Shown here: piece by piece, positions 16,011 to 25,454 of the stretch
Layout: each line of letters starts with the position of its first letter
Numbering within the stretch: position 1 is the stretch's first letter
Source: JAMXLO01 sp963799415
Lineage (GTDB): Bacteria; Pseudomonadota; Alphaproteobacteria; Acetobacterales; Acetobacteraceae
Direction of reading: 5' to 3'
Length of the DNA stretch: 64,000 nt
Assembly (NCBI GenBank): GCA_963799415.1
Contig: CAWCXI010000015.1
Coordinates: forward strand, 1 to 64,000
Translations under genes and position numbers: made by a program
The notes under the pieces: model-generated
Seen by the model: only the letters and a program-made list of their open reading frames with translations
Told to the model about the DNA's origin: nothing
The model's database searches: none

Positions 16011-16037
16011 TCCTCCCCTCCCGCGAGGGGAGGGGGA
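16011..16037. repeat. CT/GA-rich hairpin, copy 1
   Basis: CCTCCCCTCCCGCGAGGGGAG followed by GGGG: a strong hairpin between recN and ligA. Near-identical elements lie at 24441-24480 and 46789-46826. Probably an intergenic hairpin repeat that also slows or ends transcription. Confidence 0.6.
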
Positions 16038-16056
16038 GCAAATGCGTCCAGCAACG

Positions 16057-17751
16057 TCATGCCGCGGCAGCCCCGAGCAGATCATCGGCCGCCGCCCTGG
16101 CGGCCTCGGTGATCGTCTCGCCAGCCAACATGCGCGCGATCTCTTCGCGCCGCTCCGTCGCGTCCAGTTGATGGACCCGTGTCGCTGTGCGTCCGCGCGC
16201 CGCCTGCTTCGACACCCGCAAATGCGCACTACCGCGCGCGGCGACCTGTGGACTGTGCGTCACCACCAGCACCTGCACCCGCTCCGCCACCCGCGCCAGC
16301 CGCTCACCGACCGCCGCCGCCGTGGCGCCCCCGACATCGGCATCAACCTCGTCGAACACCAAGGTCGGCACAGGCGAGCCGGATGACAACACCACCTTCA
16401 ACGCCAGCATCAGCCGCGACAATTCGCCGCCAGACGCGATCCGCCCCAACGGTCCCAATTCCTGACCCGGATTGGTGGCGATCAGGAACCGCACGGCGTC
16501 GGTTCCCGCAGGTCCCCAATCGCGCTCCTCCAGCGCCACCACCTCGGCGTGAAACCGCGCCTTGTCTAGCCGCAGCGGCGGCAGTTCCTTTGCCACCGCC
16601 CGGTCCATTCGTGCCGCCGCCGTCCGCCGCGCCGCCGCGAGCGCAGCGGCGGAACCCACATAGTCCTCGCGCGCCTGGCGAACCGCCTGTTCCAGCGCGA
16701 CCACCTCGGCGGCACCGGTTTCCAGAGCGGCCAGCCGCGCGCTAAGCGTGTCGAGCAGTGCCGGCAGATCGGCCACCGCCACCGCGTGCTTGCGGGCCAC
16801 CGCGCGCAGCGCGAACAGCCGCTCCTCCGCCTGCTCCAGCAGCCGCGGATCCGCCTCCGCTTCGCCGGCCAGCCGGGTGAGGAAGCTTTCCGCCTCAGCC
16901 AGCGCCTCCTCCGCGCGTTCCAGTGCGGCAATCGCCGGTCCCGCCGGATTGGTGGCGTCTGGCTGCGCCGGCGTCACCAGGCGCTGCAGCGCACGGCAGG
17001 CCGCGCGCAGCGCAGCCGCAGGCGCGGCGCTGCGACGATCGTGCGGTGCCAGCTCGGACAGTGCCGCAGCAATCGCCTCGGCGTGCCGCTCGCCCTGCTG
17101 CAATCGATGTCGCTCCTGCGCGAGCTGCGCCTCCTCGTCCGGCTGAGGCGACAGACCAGCCAACTCCTCCACGGCGTGACGCAGCCAATCCTCGTCGCGC
17201 TGCGCCGCCGAAATCGCTGTATGGGCAGCTTCCAATGCAGCGGCCGCCGCCCGCCACGCTCGCCAGGCTGCTGCCGCGGCATCACGCAGCGACCGCGCGA
17301 CACCAAAAGCGTCGAGTAGACCAGCATGGCTGGCCTGATCGGCAAGGCCAATCTGTTCATGCTGACCCTGTACCTCGACCAGCAGCGACGCCGCGCGTCG
17401 CAACAGCGCCACTCCGACCGGCTGGTCATTGATGAAGGCGCGCGTCCGGCCATCCTTGGTCAACACGCGGCGCAGCACGACGTCGTCCTCGGCATCCAAC
17501 CCCTGCTCGGCGAGCAGCGCTGCCGAAGGATGCCCGGCAGGAGGCGCAAAGCAGGCGGTCACGCTGGCCTGCGCGGCGCCCGCACGCACCAGTCCGGCGT
17601 CAGCCCTCGCCCCCAGCGCGAGGCCGAGACTGTCCAGCAGGATCGACTTGCCGGCCCCTGTCTCCCCGGTAAGCACGGTCAGACCTTGGCCGAACGAAAT
17701 GTCCAGCCGCTCGATCAGCACAACGTCGCGTATGGAGATGGCAGTGAGCAT
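16057..17751 (-). CDS. recN: DNA repair protein RecN
   Basis: A 564-residue SMC-like ATPase of double-strand break repair. Walker A GETGAGKS is at about residues 29-36, the middle is Ala/Arg-rich coiled coil (about 150-380), and the C-terminal head carries the signature ASGGELSRLMLALK and Walker B TLVFDEVDADVGG. Start ATG 17751 gives the canonical MLTAISIRDVVLIERL. It follows bamD by 26 bp with no promoter space, so it seems to be read with lpxC-bamD rather than from its own SOS promoter; no LexA box is seen before it. Confidence 0.96.
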   Translation of the reverse strand: MLTAISIRDVVLIERLDISFGQGLTVLTGETGAGKSILLDSLGLALGARADAGLVRAGAAQASVTACFAPPAGHPSAALLAEQGLDAEDDVVLRRVLTKDGRTRAFINDQPVGVALLRRAASLLVEVQGQHEQIGLADQASHAGLLDAFGVARSLRDAAAAAWRAWRAAAAALEAAHTAISAAQRDEDWLRHAVEELAGLSPQPDEEAQLAQERHRLQQGERHAEAIAAALSELAPHDRRSAAPAAALRAACRALQRLVTPAQPDATNPAGPAIAALERAEEALAEAESFLTRLAGEAEADPRLLEQAEERLFALRAVARKHAVAVADLPALLDTLSARLAALETGAAEVVALEQAVRQAREDYVGSAAALAAARRTAAARMDRAVAKELPPLRLDKARFHAEVVALEERDWGPAGTDAVRFLIATNPGQELGPLGRIASGGELSRLMLALKVVLSSGSPVPTLVFDEVDADVGGATAAAVGERLARVAERVQVLVVTHSPQVAARGSAHLRVSKQAARGRTATRVHQLDATERREEIARMLAGETITEAARAAADDLLGAAAA

Positions 17752-17777
17752 GCGGCTGCGCCTGCTGCCGCGGCGGT

Positions 17778-18635
17778 TCAGAAGACCGAGTGCCAGGCGC
17801 GGGACAGGAAACCGCGGTCGTCTGGCTTGCGCGGCGGTCCTGGCTGCTGCACCAGCCCGTTGTCGAACAGGTCGTTGTAGCTGTCCTCGTACCACGAGCT
17901 GCCAGGGTAGTTGTACGCCAGGACCGACGCCGTCTTCCGCGCCTGATCGCGCAGACCGAGAAGCAGGTAGACCTCGGTCAGTCGATGCAGCGCCTCGGGC
18001 ACGTGATTGGTGGTCTGATAGTCATCCACGACACGCTGGAAACGGCCGATCGCCGACTCGTAGAGGTGCTGGCTCTCATACCAGCGGCCGATCTCCATCT
18101 CCTTGCCCGCGAGGTGGTCTCGGCAAAGGTCGATCTTCAGGCGCGCGTCGCGGGCGTAGGCGCTGTCTGGAAAGCGGTTCACCACTTCCTGTAGCGCGCT
18201 CATCGCCAGCTCGGTGCCGCGCTGGTCGCGCTGAATGTCGGCGATCTGCTCGTAGTAGGAGAGGGCACGCAGATAATAGGCATAGGCGACATCGCGGTGC
18301 GCTGGATGGAGTTGGATGAACCGATCGAGCGTGGCGATGGCGTCAGTGTAGTTGTTGCGCAGGTATTGCGTGTAGCCCTGCATCAACTGCGCATTCACCG
18401 CCCAACTCGAGTACGGGTAGTTCTGCTCCACCAGGTTGAACTGGTCCGTGGCAGTCTCGTAGCGGCCGGAATTCAGCGCATCGATGCCGTTGTTGTACAG
18501 ATCCTCGACCGGGGCGACGGTCTTGGTGGCGTTTGCGTTGTCATCCTTCGAGCCACCGCAGGCACTGAGCAGCGGCAACAGAACGACCAGGCTCGCGAGA
18601 AGGCGCCATGGCGCGGGGAAGTTAATCGGTGTCAT
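17778..18635 (-). CDS. bamD: outer membrane assembly lipoprotein BamD
   Basis: A 285-residue lipoprotein. The signal peptide ends in LSAC with Cys26 as the lipidated residue, then five TPR-like helical repeats follow (LYNNGIDALNSGRYETATDQF and onward), the layout of BamD/ComL. It is part of the BAM complex that inserts beta-barrel proteins into the outer membrane. ATG 18635 is chosen because the signal peptide begins there. It lies 44 bp after lpxC and 26 bp before recN on the same strand, an order conserved in alphaproteobacteria. Confidence 0.95.
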   Translation of the reverse strand: MTPINFPAPWRLLASLVVLLPLLSACGGSKDDNANATKTVAPVEDLYNNGIDALNSGRYETATDQFNLVEQNYPYSSWAVNAQLMQGYTQYLRNNYTDAIATLDRFIQLHPAHRDVAYAYYLRALSYYEQIADIQRDQRGTELAMSALQEVVNRFPDSAYARDARLKIDLCRDHLAGKEMEIGRWYESQHLYESAIGRFQRVVDDYQTTNHVPEALHRLTEVYLLLGLRDQARKTASVLAYNYPGSSWYEDSYNDLFDNGLVQQPGPPRKPDDRGFLSRAWHSVF

Positions 18636-18679
18636 CGCGGCACTTATACCACCTGGCGCCACGGAGCGAAGCGGCAGAA

Positions 18680-19594
18680 CTATTCGGCGGCGACCGGGAG
18701 CTGCGCAGGCACGCTCTCCCGCCACGCGGCGCGCTCGGCGAACAGCGCATGCAGCAACCGGTTGTTCAGGGTGTGGCCGGAGCGATGCGCGATGAAGCGG
18801 CCGCACAGCGGGGCGCCAGCAAGCGCCAGATCACCGACGGCATCCATGAGCTTGTGACGGACGAACTCGTCCGGCACGCGCAGACCGGCAGGGTTCAGCA
18901 CCCGCGCCTGATCGACCACGACGGCATTATCCAGACTGCCGCCCTGCGCCAGTCCAGCGGCGCGCAACTCATCGACCTCCTCAGCCAGCGTGAACGTACG
19001 GGCGGCGGCCAACTCGCGACGGAAACTGTCGGGCGTCAGACGCAGCGACAGCGCCTGGCGCCCAATCGCAGGGGCGGCGAAATCGATCGACAACGCCATG
19101 TCGAGCCCCGCAGAGCCCGGGCGCAATTCGGCGAACGCATCGCCGTCGCTGACACGGATCGGTTGGCGAACCTCAATCGTCGGCCGCGGCGCGTCTTGCG
19201 CAACGGTACCGGCGCAATCCAGCAGGAAGACAAACTGTGCGGCGGAGCCATCCAGGATCGGCGGTTCCGGGCCATCGACCTCCACCACCGCGTTGTCGAT
19301 ACCGCAGCCGGCGAGCGCCGCCAGGACATGCTCGACCGTGCCGATCCGCGCGCCGTCATGCTCCAGCACGGTGGCGAGCCTCGTGTCGACAACCCGATCG
19401 AACCGGGCCGGGATGTCCGCACCGAGATCGCTGCGGTGGAAAACGATGCCGTGATCTGCCGCCGCCGGGCGGAAGGTCAGGGTGACCCGCTGTCCGGAAT
19501 GCAGGCCCACACCGACGCAGCCGATCGACGCCTTCAGCGTCTGCTGACAGCGTGCGGTGATCTCGGAACCCAGGGCTTGCGGCAGACCGTCCAT
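18680..19594 (-). CDS. lpxC: UDP-3-O-acyl-N-acetylglucosamine deacetylase
   Basis: A 304-residue LpxC, the zinc deacetylase that commits to lipid A synthesis. Candidate zinc ligands His89 (TVEHV), His247 and Asp251 (VRHKLMDAVGD) are present with the general base Glu88 and His274 (SGHTLNN). Start ATG 19594 follows a 150-bp gap after ftsZ. The neighbourhood ftsZ-lpxC-bamD-recN-ligA links lipid A, barrel assembly and division. It appears complete. Confidence 0.96.
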   Translation of the reverse strand: MDGLPQALGSEITARCQQTLKASIGCVGVGLHSGQRVTLTFRPAAADHGIVFHRSDLGADIPARFDRVVDTRLATVLEHDGARIGTVEHVLAALAGCGIDNAVVEVDGPEPPILDGSAAQFVFLLDCAGTVAQDAPRPTIEVRQPIRVSDGDAFAELRPGSAGLDMALSIDFAAPAIGRQALSLRLTPDSFRRELAAARTFTLAEEVDELRAAGLAQGGSLDNAVVVDQARVLNPAGLRVPDEFVRHKLMDAVGDLALAGAPLCGRFIAHRSGHTLNNRLLHALFAERAAWRESVPAQLPVAAE

Positions 19595-19744
19595 TCACCT
19601 CGCCTTCTTCGCTCTTGCGGCAAACTGCAAGCTAGTTGCCGTTCCCGAGCCTTGACCAGTCAATGTTTGTTTCTGAGTGTATCCGCAGAAGTCTTTGATT
19701 TTACGGTTTTCACATACCCCACCTAACGCCCCTCCGCGCCGGCG

Positions 19745-21284
19745 CTATGACGACTGGCGTCGGAGGAAAGCTGGGATGTCCAGCCCGACCTCATCGCCGG
19801 CCGTCTGACGCACCGAGGCGCGCGGCTGTCCGACCTGCGGCGGCTCCTGCTGCATCGTCGGCTCAGCGCGAACCGGCGGCGGCTCGTCCTGCGTCGCCGG
19901 CGTGTTCAGTCGCCGCCGGAAGGCCCCGGTAACCGTGCCGAACAGACTGGGCCGAGACGGTTCGGCCACCGGCTGCCCTTGAGCTGGCGCGCTGACCGGC
20001 CGCGGTGCCTCAGCAAACAGGCCGGCTCGCGACGCAGTCGAGGCACCCCGCTGCTGCGGCGCGGCGAGCGGTTCCGACACGTGTGCGGTCATTGCTTCCA
20101 TAAGCGGCGTCATTTCCGGCATGGACTGGGTCACTGCGACCATTTGCGGAGCAGCCTGACGCAGCGGTTGCAGCCCGATCGTCATGCCGGGCGCCGGCAC
20201 CGCACCGGCTGGAAGCGACATTGCCTGCATCGGCAGCGGGATGGGTTGCGGCATCGGCATCGCGTTGCCCCCCACAGCGACCAGCCGCGGCCGATCATGT
20301 TCGGCCATTGCCGGGGAATCGATGCCGGTCGCGACAACAGAAACCCGAATACGGCCAGACAGCGACTTATCGATCGCCGAACCGAAGATGATGTTGGCCT
20401 CCTCGTCCACCTCCTCGCGGATACGATTTGCCGCCTGATCCACTTCGAACAGCGTCAGGTCATCGCCGCCGGTGATGTTGATCAGCAGACCACGCGCGCC
20501 AGCCATCGAGGTGTCTTCCAGCAGCGGATTGCTGATTGCCGCCTCGGCCGCACGGATCGCGCGGTTCTCACCCTCCGCCTCACCGGTGCCCATCATCGCC
20601 TTGCCCATCTCCGCCATGACGGTGCGGATATCGGCGAAGTCGAGATTGACCAGACCTGGCGCCATCATCAGATCGGTGACGCCGCGCACGCCCATGTAGA
20701 GCACCTGGTCGGCCATCTTGAACGCCTCCCGCCAAGTCGTGCGCTCATTGGCCATGCGGAAGAGATTTTGATTCGGGGATCACGATCAGGGTATCGACGT
20801 GGCGTTGCAGCTCTTCGATCCCCTGATCGGCACAGCGAGCACGCCGCACGCCTTCGAAGCCGAACGGCTTGGTCACCACGCCGACGGTGAGGATGTTGCG
20901 CTCTCGCGCCATGCGCGCGATCACCGGTGCCGCACCAGTGCCGGTGCCTCCGCCCATGCCGGCGGTGATGAAGACCATGTGCGCGCCGTCCAGATGGCGC
21001 GACAGTTCATCCGACGCCTCTTCCGCCGCTGCCTTGCCAACCTCTGGCTTCGCACCCGCGCCGAGCCCTTGCGTGATATGCGGGCCCAACTGGATGCGCC
21101 GATCGGCGCGGCTGTGCATAAGTTGCTGCGCGTCGGTATTGGCGACAACGAACTCCACACCCTGGAGATTCGCGGTGATCATGTTGTCCACCGCATTGGT
21201 GCCGCCGCCGCCCACGCCGATGACGGTAATGCGTGGGCTGAAGTCGGTATGCGGTGTCTGCGGGATTGTGAGATTCAGAGTTAT
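19745..21284 (-). CDS. ftsZ: cell division protein FtsZ, interrupted by one-base insertion
   Basis: The tubulin-like division GTPase. The N-terminal part reads TLNLTIPQTPHTDFSPRITV and GVGGGGTNAVDNMI, with the GTP loop GMGGGTGTGAAP. The reading then breaks after DTLIVIP: one extra base at 20774 shifts the frame, and NQNLFRMANERTTW continues in the next frame to the conserved C-terminal LDIPAFLRRQSS. Without that base the protein is about 512 residues. The expected start lies at 21284, six bases after GGGGGAGAA, but reads ATA; no ATG, GTG or TTG occurs between the upstream in-frame stop and GTG 21215. Both faults look like sequence errors, since FtsZ should be essential. Confidence 0.93.
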
Positions 21285-21378
21285 AGCGACTTCTCCCCCA
21301 GTCGTGCCGATTTGTTGTTACGCCACATCTTGCGATTTGCGTTGCGCCGGAGGCGCGCACGAGCAAAAAATTCGAGCA

Positions 21379-22677
21379 TCAGACGCGCTCCTTCAAAAAA
21401 TTGACGACGCGGCGGAGCAGGCCCGTCGGACGTTCAACGTCGAGGTCGACGTCGCGCATGGTGCGTCCCTCGCCGGCAGCCCAGGCCAGCAGACCGGCTG
21501 CGGTCGCGAATGCCGGACCCGAGGCCGAGTCAGGCAGACCACGCAGTGCAATGGGACGGCCGAGACGGACCTGCTTGTTCAGAATGCGGCCCGCCAACTC
21601 GCGCGCGCCGGTGAGCTGACAGGCGCCACCGGTCAGCACCACGCGCGTTCCCGCGGCACGGGTGAGTCCCGAAGCATCGAGCTTCTCCTTCACCATCTCG
21701 AAAGTCTCTTCCAGCCGCGGGCGAATGATGTTCACCACCATGCTGCGCGGCACCTTGGCAATCTGATGCTCTTCCTCGCCGACCAGCGGCACCGGCAGCA
21801 TCTCGCGCTCATCATCAGGACAGGATTGCACGCTGCCGTACAGCGCTTTCAAACGCTCCGCATGCGCGACCGGCGTCGACAGCAGCCGCGCCAAATCGTT
21901 GGTCACGTGGACGCCGCCGACCGGAAGCTGCGCCGTGTGCAGCAATTGGCCCTCGGCAAACACCGCCATGCCGGTGGTGCCACCGCCCATGTCGATGACG
22001 GTGGCGCCCAATTCGCGTTCGTCGGCAACCAGAGTTGCGAGGCCCGCAGCCATCGGCGCGGACACCAATTCGCCAATATCAAGATCGCACCGGCCGATGC
22101 AGGCACCGAGGGAGCGCAGGGCAGTGGAGAAGGCATCGATGATATGCAGCCGCGCCGTCAGTTCCTCGCAGAACAGTCCGCGCGGATCAGCGACGCCATC
22201 GGTCTGATCGACCGAGAACGTCAGCGGTATCGCGTGGATCACCTCGCGGCCATCGACTCCGGCACGTCCCCTGCCCTCGTTCACGATGCGGCGGATGTCC
22301 GACTCTTCCACCGCACGCCCGCCAACCGGCCACTGCACATTGAACAGTCGCGATTCCGGCTGACCGCAGGTAAGATTGACCGTGATCGAGCGAAGTCGCG
22401 TATCGGCCATGTCCTCCGCCTGGCCGACCGACGCGCGGATCGCTTTTTCGGCGGCATCGAGATCGACCACACTGCCGCCGCGCACGCCGCGTCCTTTCTG
22501 CCAGCCGAAACCGAGTGCGCGCAGCGTTCCGTCGCTTTCGGTGCGGCCGATCAGGCAGACGATCTTGGTCGTGCCGATGTCCAGCACGCCGAACGGTCCG
22601 GAGCGCCCATACCGCGAACGCTCTGGCTCATCGGGCTCGCCAACCGGCGGCAGCATGCGGCGGGACATGTCGTTCAT
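21379..22677 (-). CDS. ftsA: cell division protein FtsA
   Basis: A 432-residue actin-like protein that tethers FtsZ to the membrane. ATP-binding segments are GVLDIGTTKIVCLIG (phosphate 1) and TVIDMGGGTTGMAVF (phosphate 2). The C-terminus LLRRVVNFLKERV is the expected amphipathic membrane-targeting helix. The ATG overlaps the ftsQ stop in ATGA. The start of ftsZ lies 94 bp downstream. It appears intact. Confidence 0.96.
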   Translation of the reverse strand: MNDMSRRMLPPVGEPDEPERSRYGRSGPFGVLDIGTTKIVCLIGRTESDGTLRALGFGWQKGRGVRGGSVVDLDAAEKAIRASVGQAEDMADTRLRSITVNLTCGQPESRLFNVQWPVGGRAVEESDIRRIVNEGRGRAGVDGREVIHAIPLTFSVDQTDGVADPRGLFCEELTARLHIIDAFSTALRSLGACIGRCDLDIGELVSAPMAAGLATLVADERELGATVIDMGGGTTGMAVFAEGQLLHTAQLPVGGVHVTNDLARLLSTPVAHAERLKALYGSVQSCPDDEREMLPVPLVGEEEHQIAKVPRSMVVNIIRPRLEETFEMVKEKLDASGLTRAAGTRVVLTGGACQLTGARELAGRILNKQVRLGRPIALRGLPDSASGPAFATAAGLLAWAAGEGRTMRDVDLDVERPTGLLRRVVNFLKERV

Positions 22678-23507
22678 GTTGGCTTCTTCTCGTCCGGCCG
22701 CGGGCGAACCACGAGGCGATCGCCAAGCCGCATATCGATTGCCGCCAGCGGGCGATCGAGCAGCGCGTGCTCTTGCTGAAGCTGCATAAGCCGATCGAGC
22801 GCCGGAACCTCGTGTCCCTCAGGCAGCATTACATCGGCACCGTTGTTAAGTCGGAGGTTCCAGCGCCGCTCGCCGATGCGGACGGTGGCGATGACACGCT
22901 TCTGCAGTTCGGGCCGATCGGTCAGCGCGTCGATCAGCGGGGCGGCAGCACTTGGCGCGCCAGGTCCGACGACAAGCGGAAGCTGGCGGAATTCGGCAAG
23001 GTTTTCGTTGGCGACGACCTGACCACTGCGATCGATCAATACGAACCTGCCCTGATTCTGCCAGATGGCGAACGGGCGCCGCTCCTGCAAAAACACGACG
23101 ACGGTGCCGGGTAGACGCCGCTCGATGGTGGCGTGTTCCACCCAGGACAGGGTTTCCACACGCTGGCGCGCCTGTTCCACCGAGAAGCCGATGATCGGAT
23201 CTCCCTTGCTGACGCCGAGCGCTGCACGCAGCAACAGTTCTGGCGTATTGGCGCGGCCCTCGATCACCACATCAGTGACGCGCAGGCCGGCGAAGGCGGT
23301 GGCACCGCCAAGCCGTTCGCGCAGTGTGGCGACCGTGCCGCCGGGTGCTGCCGAGCGCAGAGCGAACAGACTGAGCAGCACGACGACCACCGCGAAGGCA
23401 ATCCAGCCGGCAGGACGCAACAGGCGCTTCTGTCGGCGCAGCAGAAGCCGCAACCGGCCTGGCCGATCCTTCACCGCGCTGCGCGGACCGCGGGTCACGC
23501 GCGGCAT
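22674..23507 (-). CDS. ftsQ: cell division protein FtsQ
   Basis: A 277-residue bitopic protein: short basic cytoplasmic N-terminus, one transmembrane helix at about 32-55 (PAGWIAFAVVVVLLSLFAL), then a periplasmic POTRA domain (LRVTDVVIEGRANT) and the FtsQ beta domain. It links FtsL/FtsB-type proteins to the divisome. I start at ATG 23507, which overlaps the ddlB end by 13 bp; ATG 23534 would add nine residues. Translational coupling to ddlB upstream and ftsA downstream is evident. Confidence 0.94.
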   Translation of the reverse strand: MPRVTRGPRSAVKDRPGRLRLLLRRQKRLLRPAGWIAFAVVVVLLSLFALRSAAPGGTVATLRERLGGATAFAGLRVTDVVIEGRANTPELLLRAALGVSKGDPIIGFSVEQARQRVETLSWVEHATIERRLPGTVVVFLQERRPFAIWQNQGRFVLIDRSGQVVANENLAEFRQLPLVVGPGAPSAAAPLIDALTDRPELQKRVIATVRIGERRWNLRLNNGADVMLPEGHEVPALDRLMQLQQEHALLDRPLAAIDMRLGDRLVVRPRPDEKKPT

Positions 23508-24415
23508 GTCGCGTTCTCCACCATCCAGGCGCAAAGCTGCGAGAAGCTCATGCCGTGGTGCGCCGCCTGTTCTGGCAGCAGCGAAGTCGGGGTGAGGCCG
23601 GGCTGCGTGTTGATCTCGAGCAGCACGAGGCGGCCGGGTTCGCCGCGCGTGTCGTCGTAGCGGAAGTCGCAGCGCGTCGCACCACGACAGCCAAGTGCGC
23701 GATGTGCCGCGAGCGCCACGTCGAGTGCACGCTCGTACATGTCGGGATGCACGCGTGCGGGGATGACGTGGCGCGAGCCGCCGTCAGCATATTTCGATTC
23801 GTAGTCGTAGAAGACGCCTGCCTCCGCGATGATTTCGGTCACCGCGAGCGCTCGGTCGCCCATAACGCCAACTGTGAGTTCGCGGCCGGGGATGTATTCT
23901 TCGACCAGCGCCGCCTTGCCGAAGCGCCAGGCGCGGGCAACCTCGGCGCGACGGTTATCGCCGCACCTGATGATCTCGACGCCGACCGATGAGCCTTCGC
24001 CGACGGGCTTCACCACATAGGGCAGCGGCAGCGGATCGGCGGCCTCAAGTTCGTCGGTCAGCACGACGCGGCCGTGCGCGATCGGCAGCCCCGCGGCGGC
24101 AAAGATCGCCTTGGCCGCGACCTTGTCCATGGCCAGCGCAGAGGCACGCACACCGGAATGGGTGTAAGGGATCGCCAGCCAGTCGAGCACGCCCTGGATC
24201 GCGCCGTCCTCGCCAAAGCGGCCATGCAATGCATTGAACACGGCGTCGGGGCGCGGAGTGAGTGCTGCGATCACAGCACCGATGTCTTCACCGACCTCGA
24301 CCGGCGTGACGTCGAAGCCGGCTTCGCGCAGGGCGGGGATCACCTGCAGCCCGGTCGAGCGGCTGACCTCGCGTTCGGCGGAAATGCCGCCGTAGAGCAC
24401 TGCGATGCGGGTCAT
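23495..24415 (-). CDS. ddlB: D-alanine--D-alanine ligase
   Basis: A 306-residue ATP-grasp ligase that makes D-Ala-D-Ala for the peptidoglycan stem. Motifs: VLYGGISAEREVS at the start, NALHGRFGEDGAIQG, YVVKPVGEGSSVGV (ATP grasp) and LLEINTQPGLTPTSL near the end. ATG 24415 gives the family N-terminus MTRIAVLYGG. A CT/GA-rich hairpin lies between murB and this gene, the only clear interruption in the coupled part of the cluster. Confidence 0.96.
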   Translation of the reverse strand: MTRIAVLYGGISAEREVSRSTGLQVIPALREAGFDVTPVEVGEDIGAVIAALTPRPDAVFNALHGRFGEDGAIQGVLDWLAIPYTHSGVRASALAMDKVAAKAIFAAAGLPIAHGRVVLTDELEAADPLPLPYVVKPVGEGSSVGVEIIRCGDNRRAEVARAWRFGKAALVEEYIPGRELTVGVMGDRALAVTEIIAEAGVFYDYESKYADGGSRHVIPARVHPDMYERALDVALAAHRALGCRGATRCDFRYDDTRGEPGRLVLLEINTQPGLTPTSLLPEQAAHHGMSFSQLCAWMVENATCRA

Positions 24416-24440
24416 GGAGAGGAACCGGGGCGAACAAATC

Positions 24441-24480
24441 GCCCCCTCCCCCTGGCCCCCTCCCGCAAGGGGAGGGGGAG
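24441..24480. repeat. CT/GA-rich hairpin, copy 2
   Basis: CCCCTGGCCCCCTCCCGCAA followed by GGGGAGGGGGAGG, between murB and ddlB. Same family as 16011 and 46789. It could act as an attenuator inside the division operon. Confidence 0.6.
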
Positions 24481-24512
24481 GACTGTGAGGACTGCCAGGA
24501 CTGTGATGGCAT

Positions 24513-25454
24513 TCATGCGACTGCCTCGGGTTTTCCCGCAGGCACACCGATGCGATGGATCTCCCACTCCAGCGTGACGCCGGTGGCTGCATGCACACGG
24601 CGACGAACTTCCTCGCCGAGCCCTTCCAGATCCGCCGCGGTAGCGGTGCCGGTGTTGATCAGGAAGTTGCAGTGCTTCTCCGATACCTGAGCGCCGCCAC
24701 GGGTCAGGCCTCGACAACCGGCGCCATCGATCAGCTCCCACGCCTTCATGTCGGGCGGATTGCGGAAGGTGGAACCGCCGGTGCGTGCACGTACCGGCTG
24801 CGAGGCTTCGCGCGCGGTGCGGATCTCTGCCATGCGTGATGCTATTGCCGTGGGGACACCGCGTCGGGCGCGCAGCCGGGCGCGCACCACGAGGGCACCG
24901 TGCGGCAGACGCGAGTGACGGTAGGCGAAGGCGAGATCGGCTGCGGCGAGACGGCGTCGTTCGCCGCCGCGCGTGACCACATCGGCCCAATCGAGGCAGG
25001 ACGCGACGTCGCCGCCATAGGCGCCTCCGTTCATCACGACAGCACCACCGATGCTGCCGGGAATGCCGGAGAGAAACTCCAACCCAGTCAATTCGGCGGC
25101 GGCAGCGTACTCGGAAACCGTCACGTCGAGCGCCGCGGCGCCGACAACGACGCCGTCGCCATCCAGCGAAACCTTGCCGAAACCGCGTGCAAGGCGAACG
25201 ACCACGCCCGGCAGTCCACCATCACGAATGATCAGGTTCGAGCACGCGCCGATCACATGCACCGGGATCTCGAGCGGCAACGCACGCAGGAACTGCGCGA
25301 GATCCGCTTCGTCCGCAGGGCGCACCAATGCTTCGGCGGGACCACCGACGCGGAACCAGGTGAATGGTGCCAGCGGCGCGTTCGCCTGGACACGACCGCG
25401 CAGCGGCGGTAGCGAGCTGACAAGGTCAATGATGCGGGCCGCAGCCATCGTCAT
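24513..25454 (-). CDS. murB: UDP-N-acetylenolpyruvoylglucosamine reductase
   Basis: A 313-residue type I/II-like MurB flavoprotein that reduces enolpyruvyl-UDP-GlcNAc to UDP-MurNAc. FAD-binding features are TWFRVGGPAEALVRP and IGACSNLIIRDGG; the catalytic serine lies in RTGGSTFRNPP and the C-terminal Glu in LEWEIHRIG. ATG 25454 overlaps the murC stop in ATGA. It appears intact. Confidence 0.96.
   Translation of the reverse strand: MTMAAARIIDLVSSLPPLRGRVQANAPLAPFTWFRVGGPAEALVRPADEADLAQFLRALPLEIPVHVIGACSNLIIRDGGLPGVVVRLARGFGKVSLDGDGVVVGAAALDVTVSEYAAAAELTGLEFLSGIPGSIGGAVVMNGGAYGGDVASCLDWADVVTRGGERRRLAAADLAFAYRHSRLPHGALVVRARLRARRGVPTAIASRMAEIRTAREASQPVRARTGGSTFRNPPDMKAWELIDGAGCRGLTRGGAQVSEKHCNFLINTGTATAADLEGLGEEVRRRVHAATGVTLEWEIHRIGVPAGKPEAVA

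Noticed and set aside
20745..20790. Programmed ribosomal frameshift in ftsZ
   Set aside because: No slippery heptamer or internal Shine-Dalgarno at suitable spacing, and FtsZ is not known to use frameshifting; an indel error is simpler.
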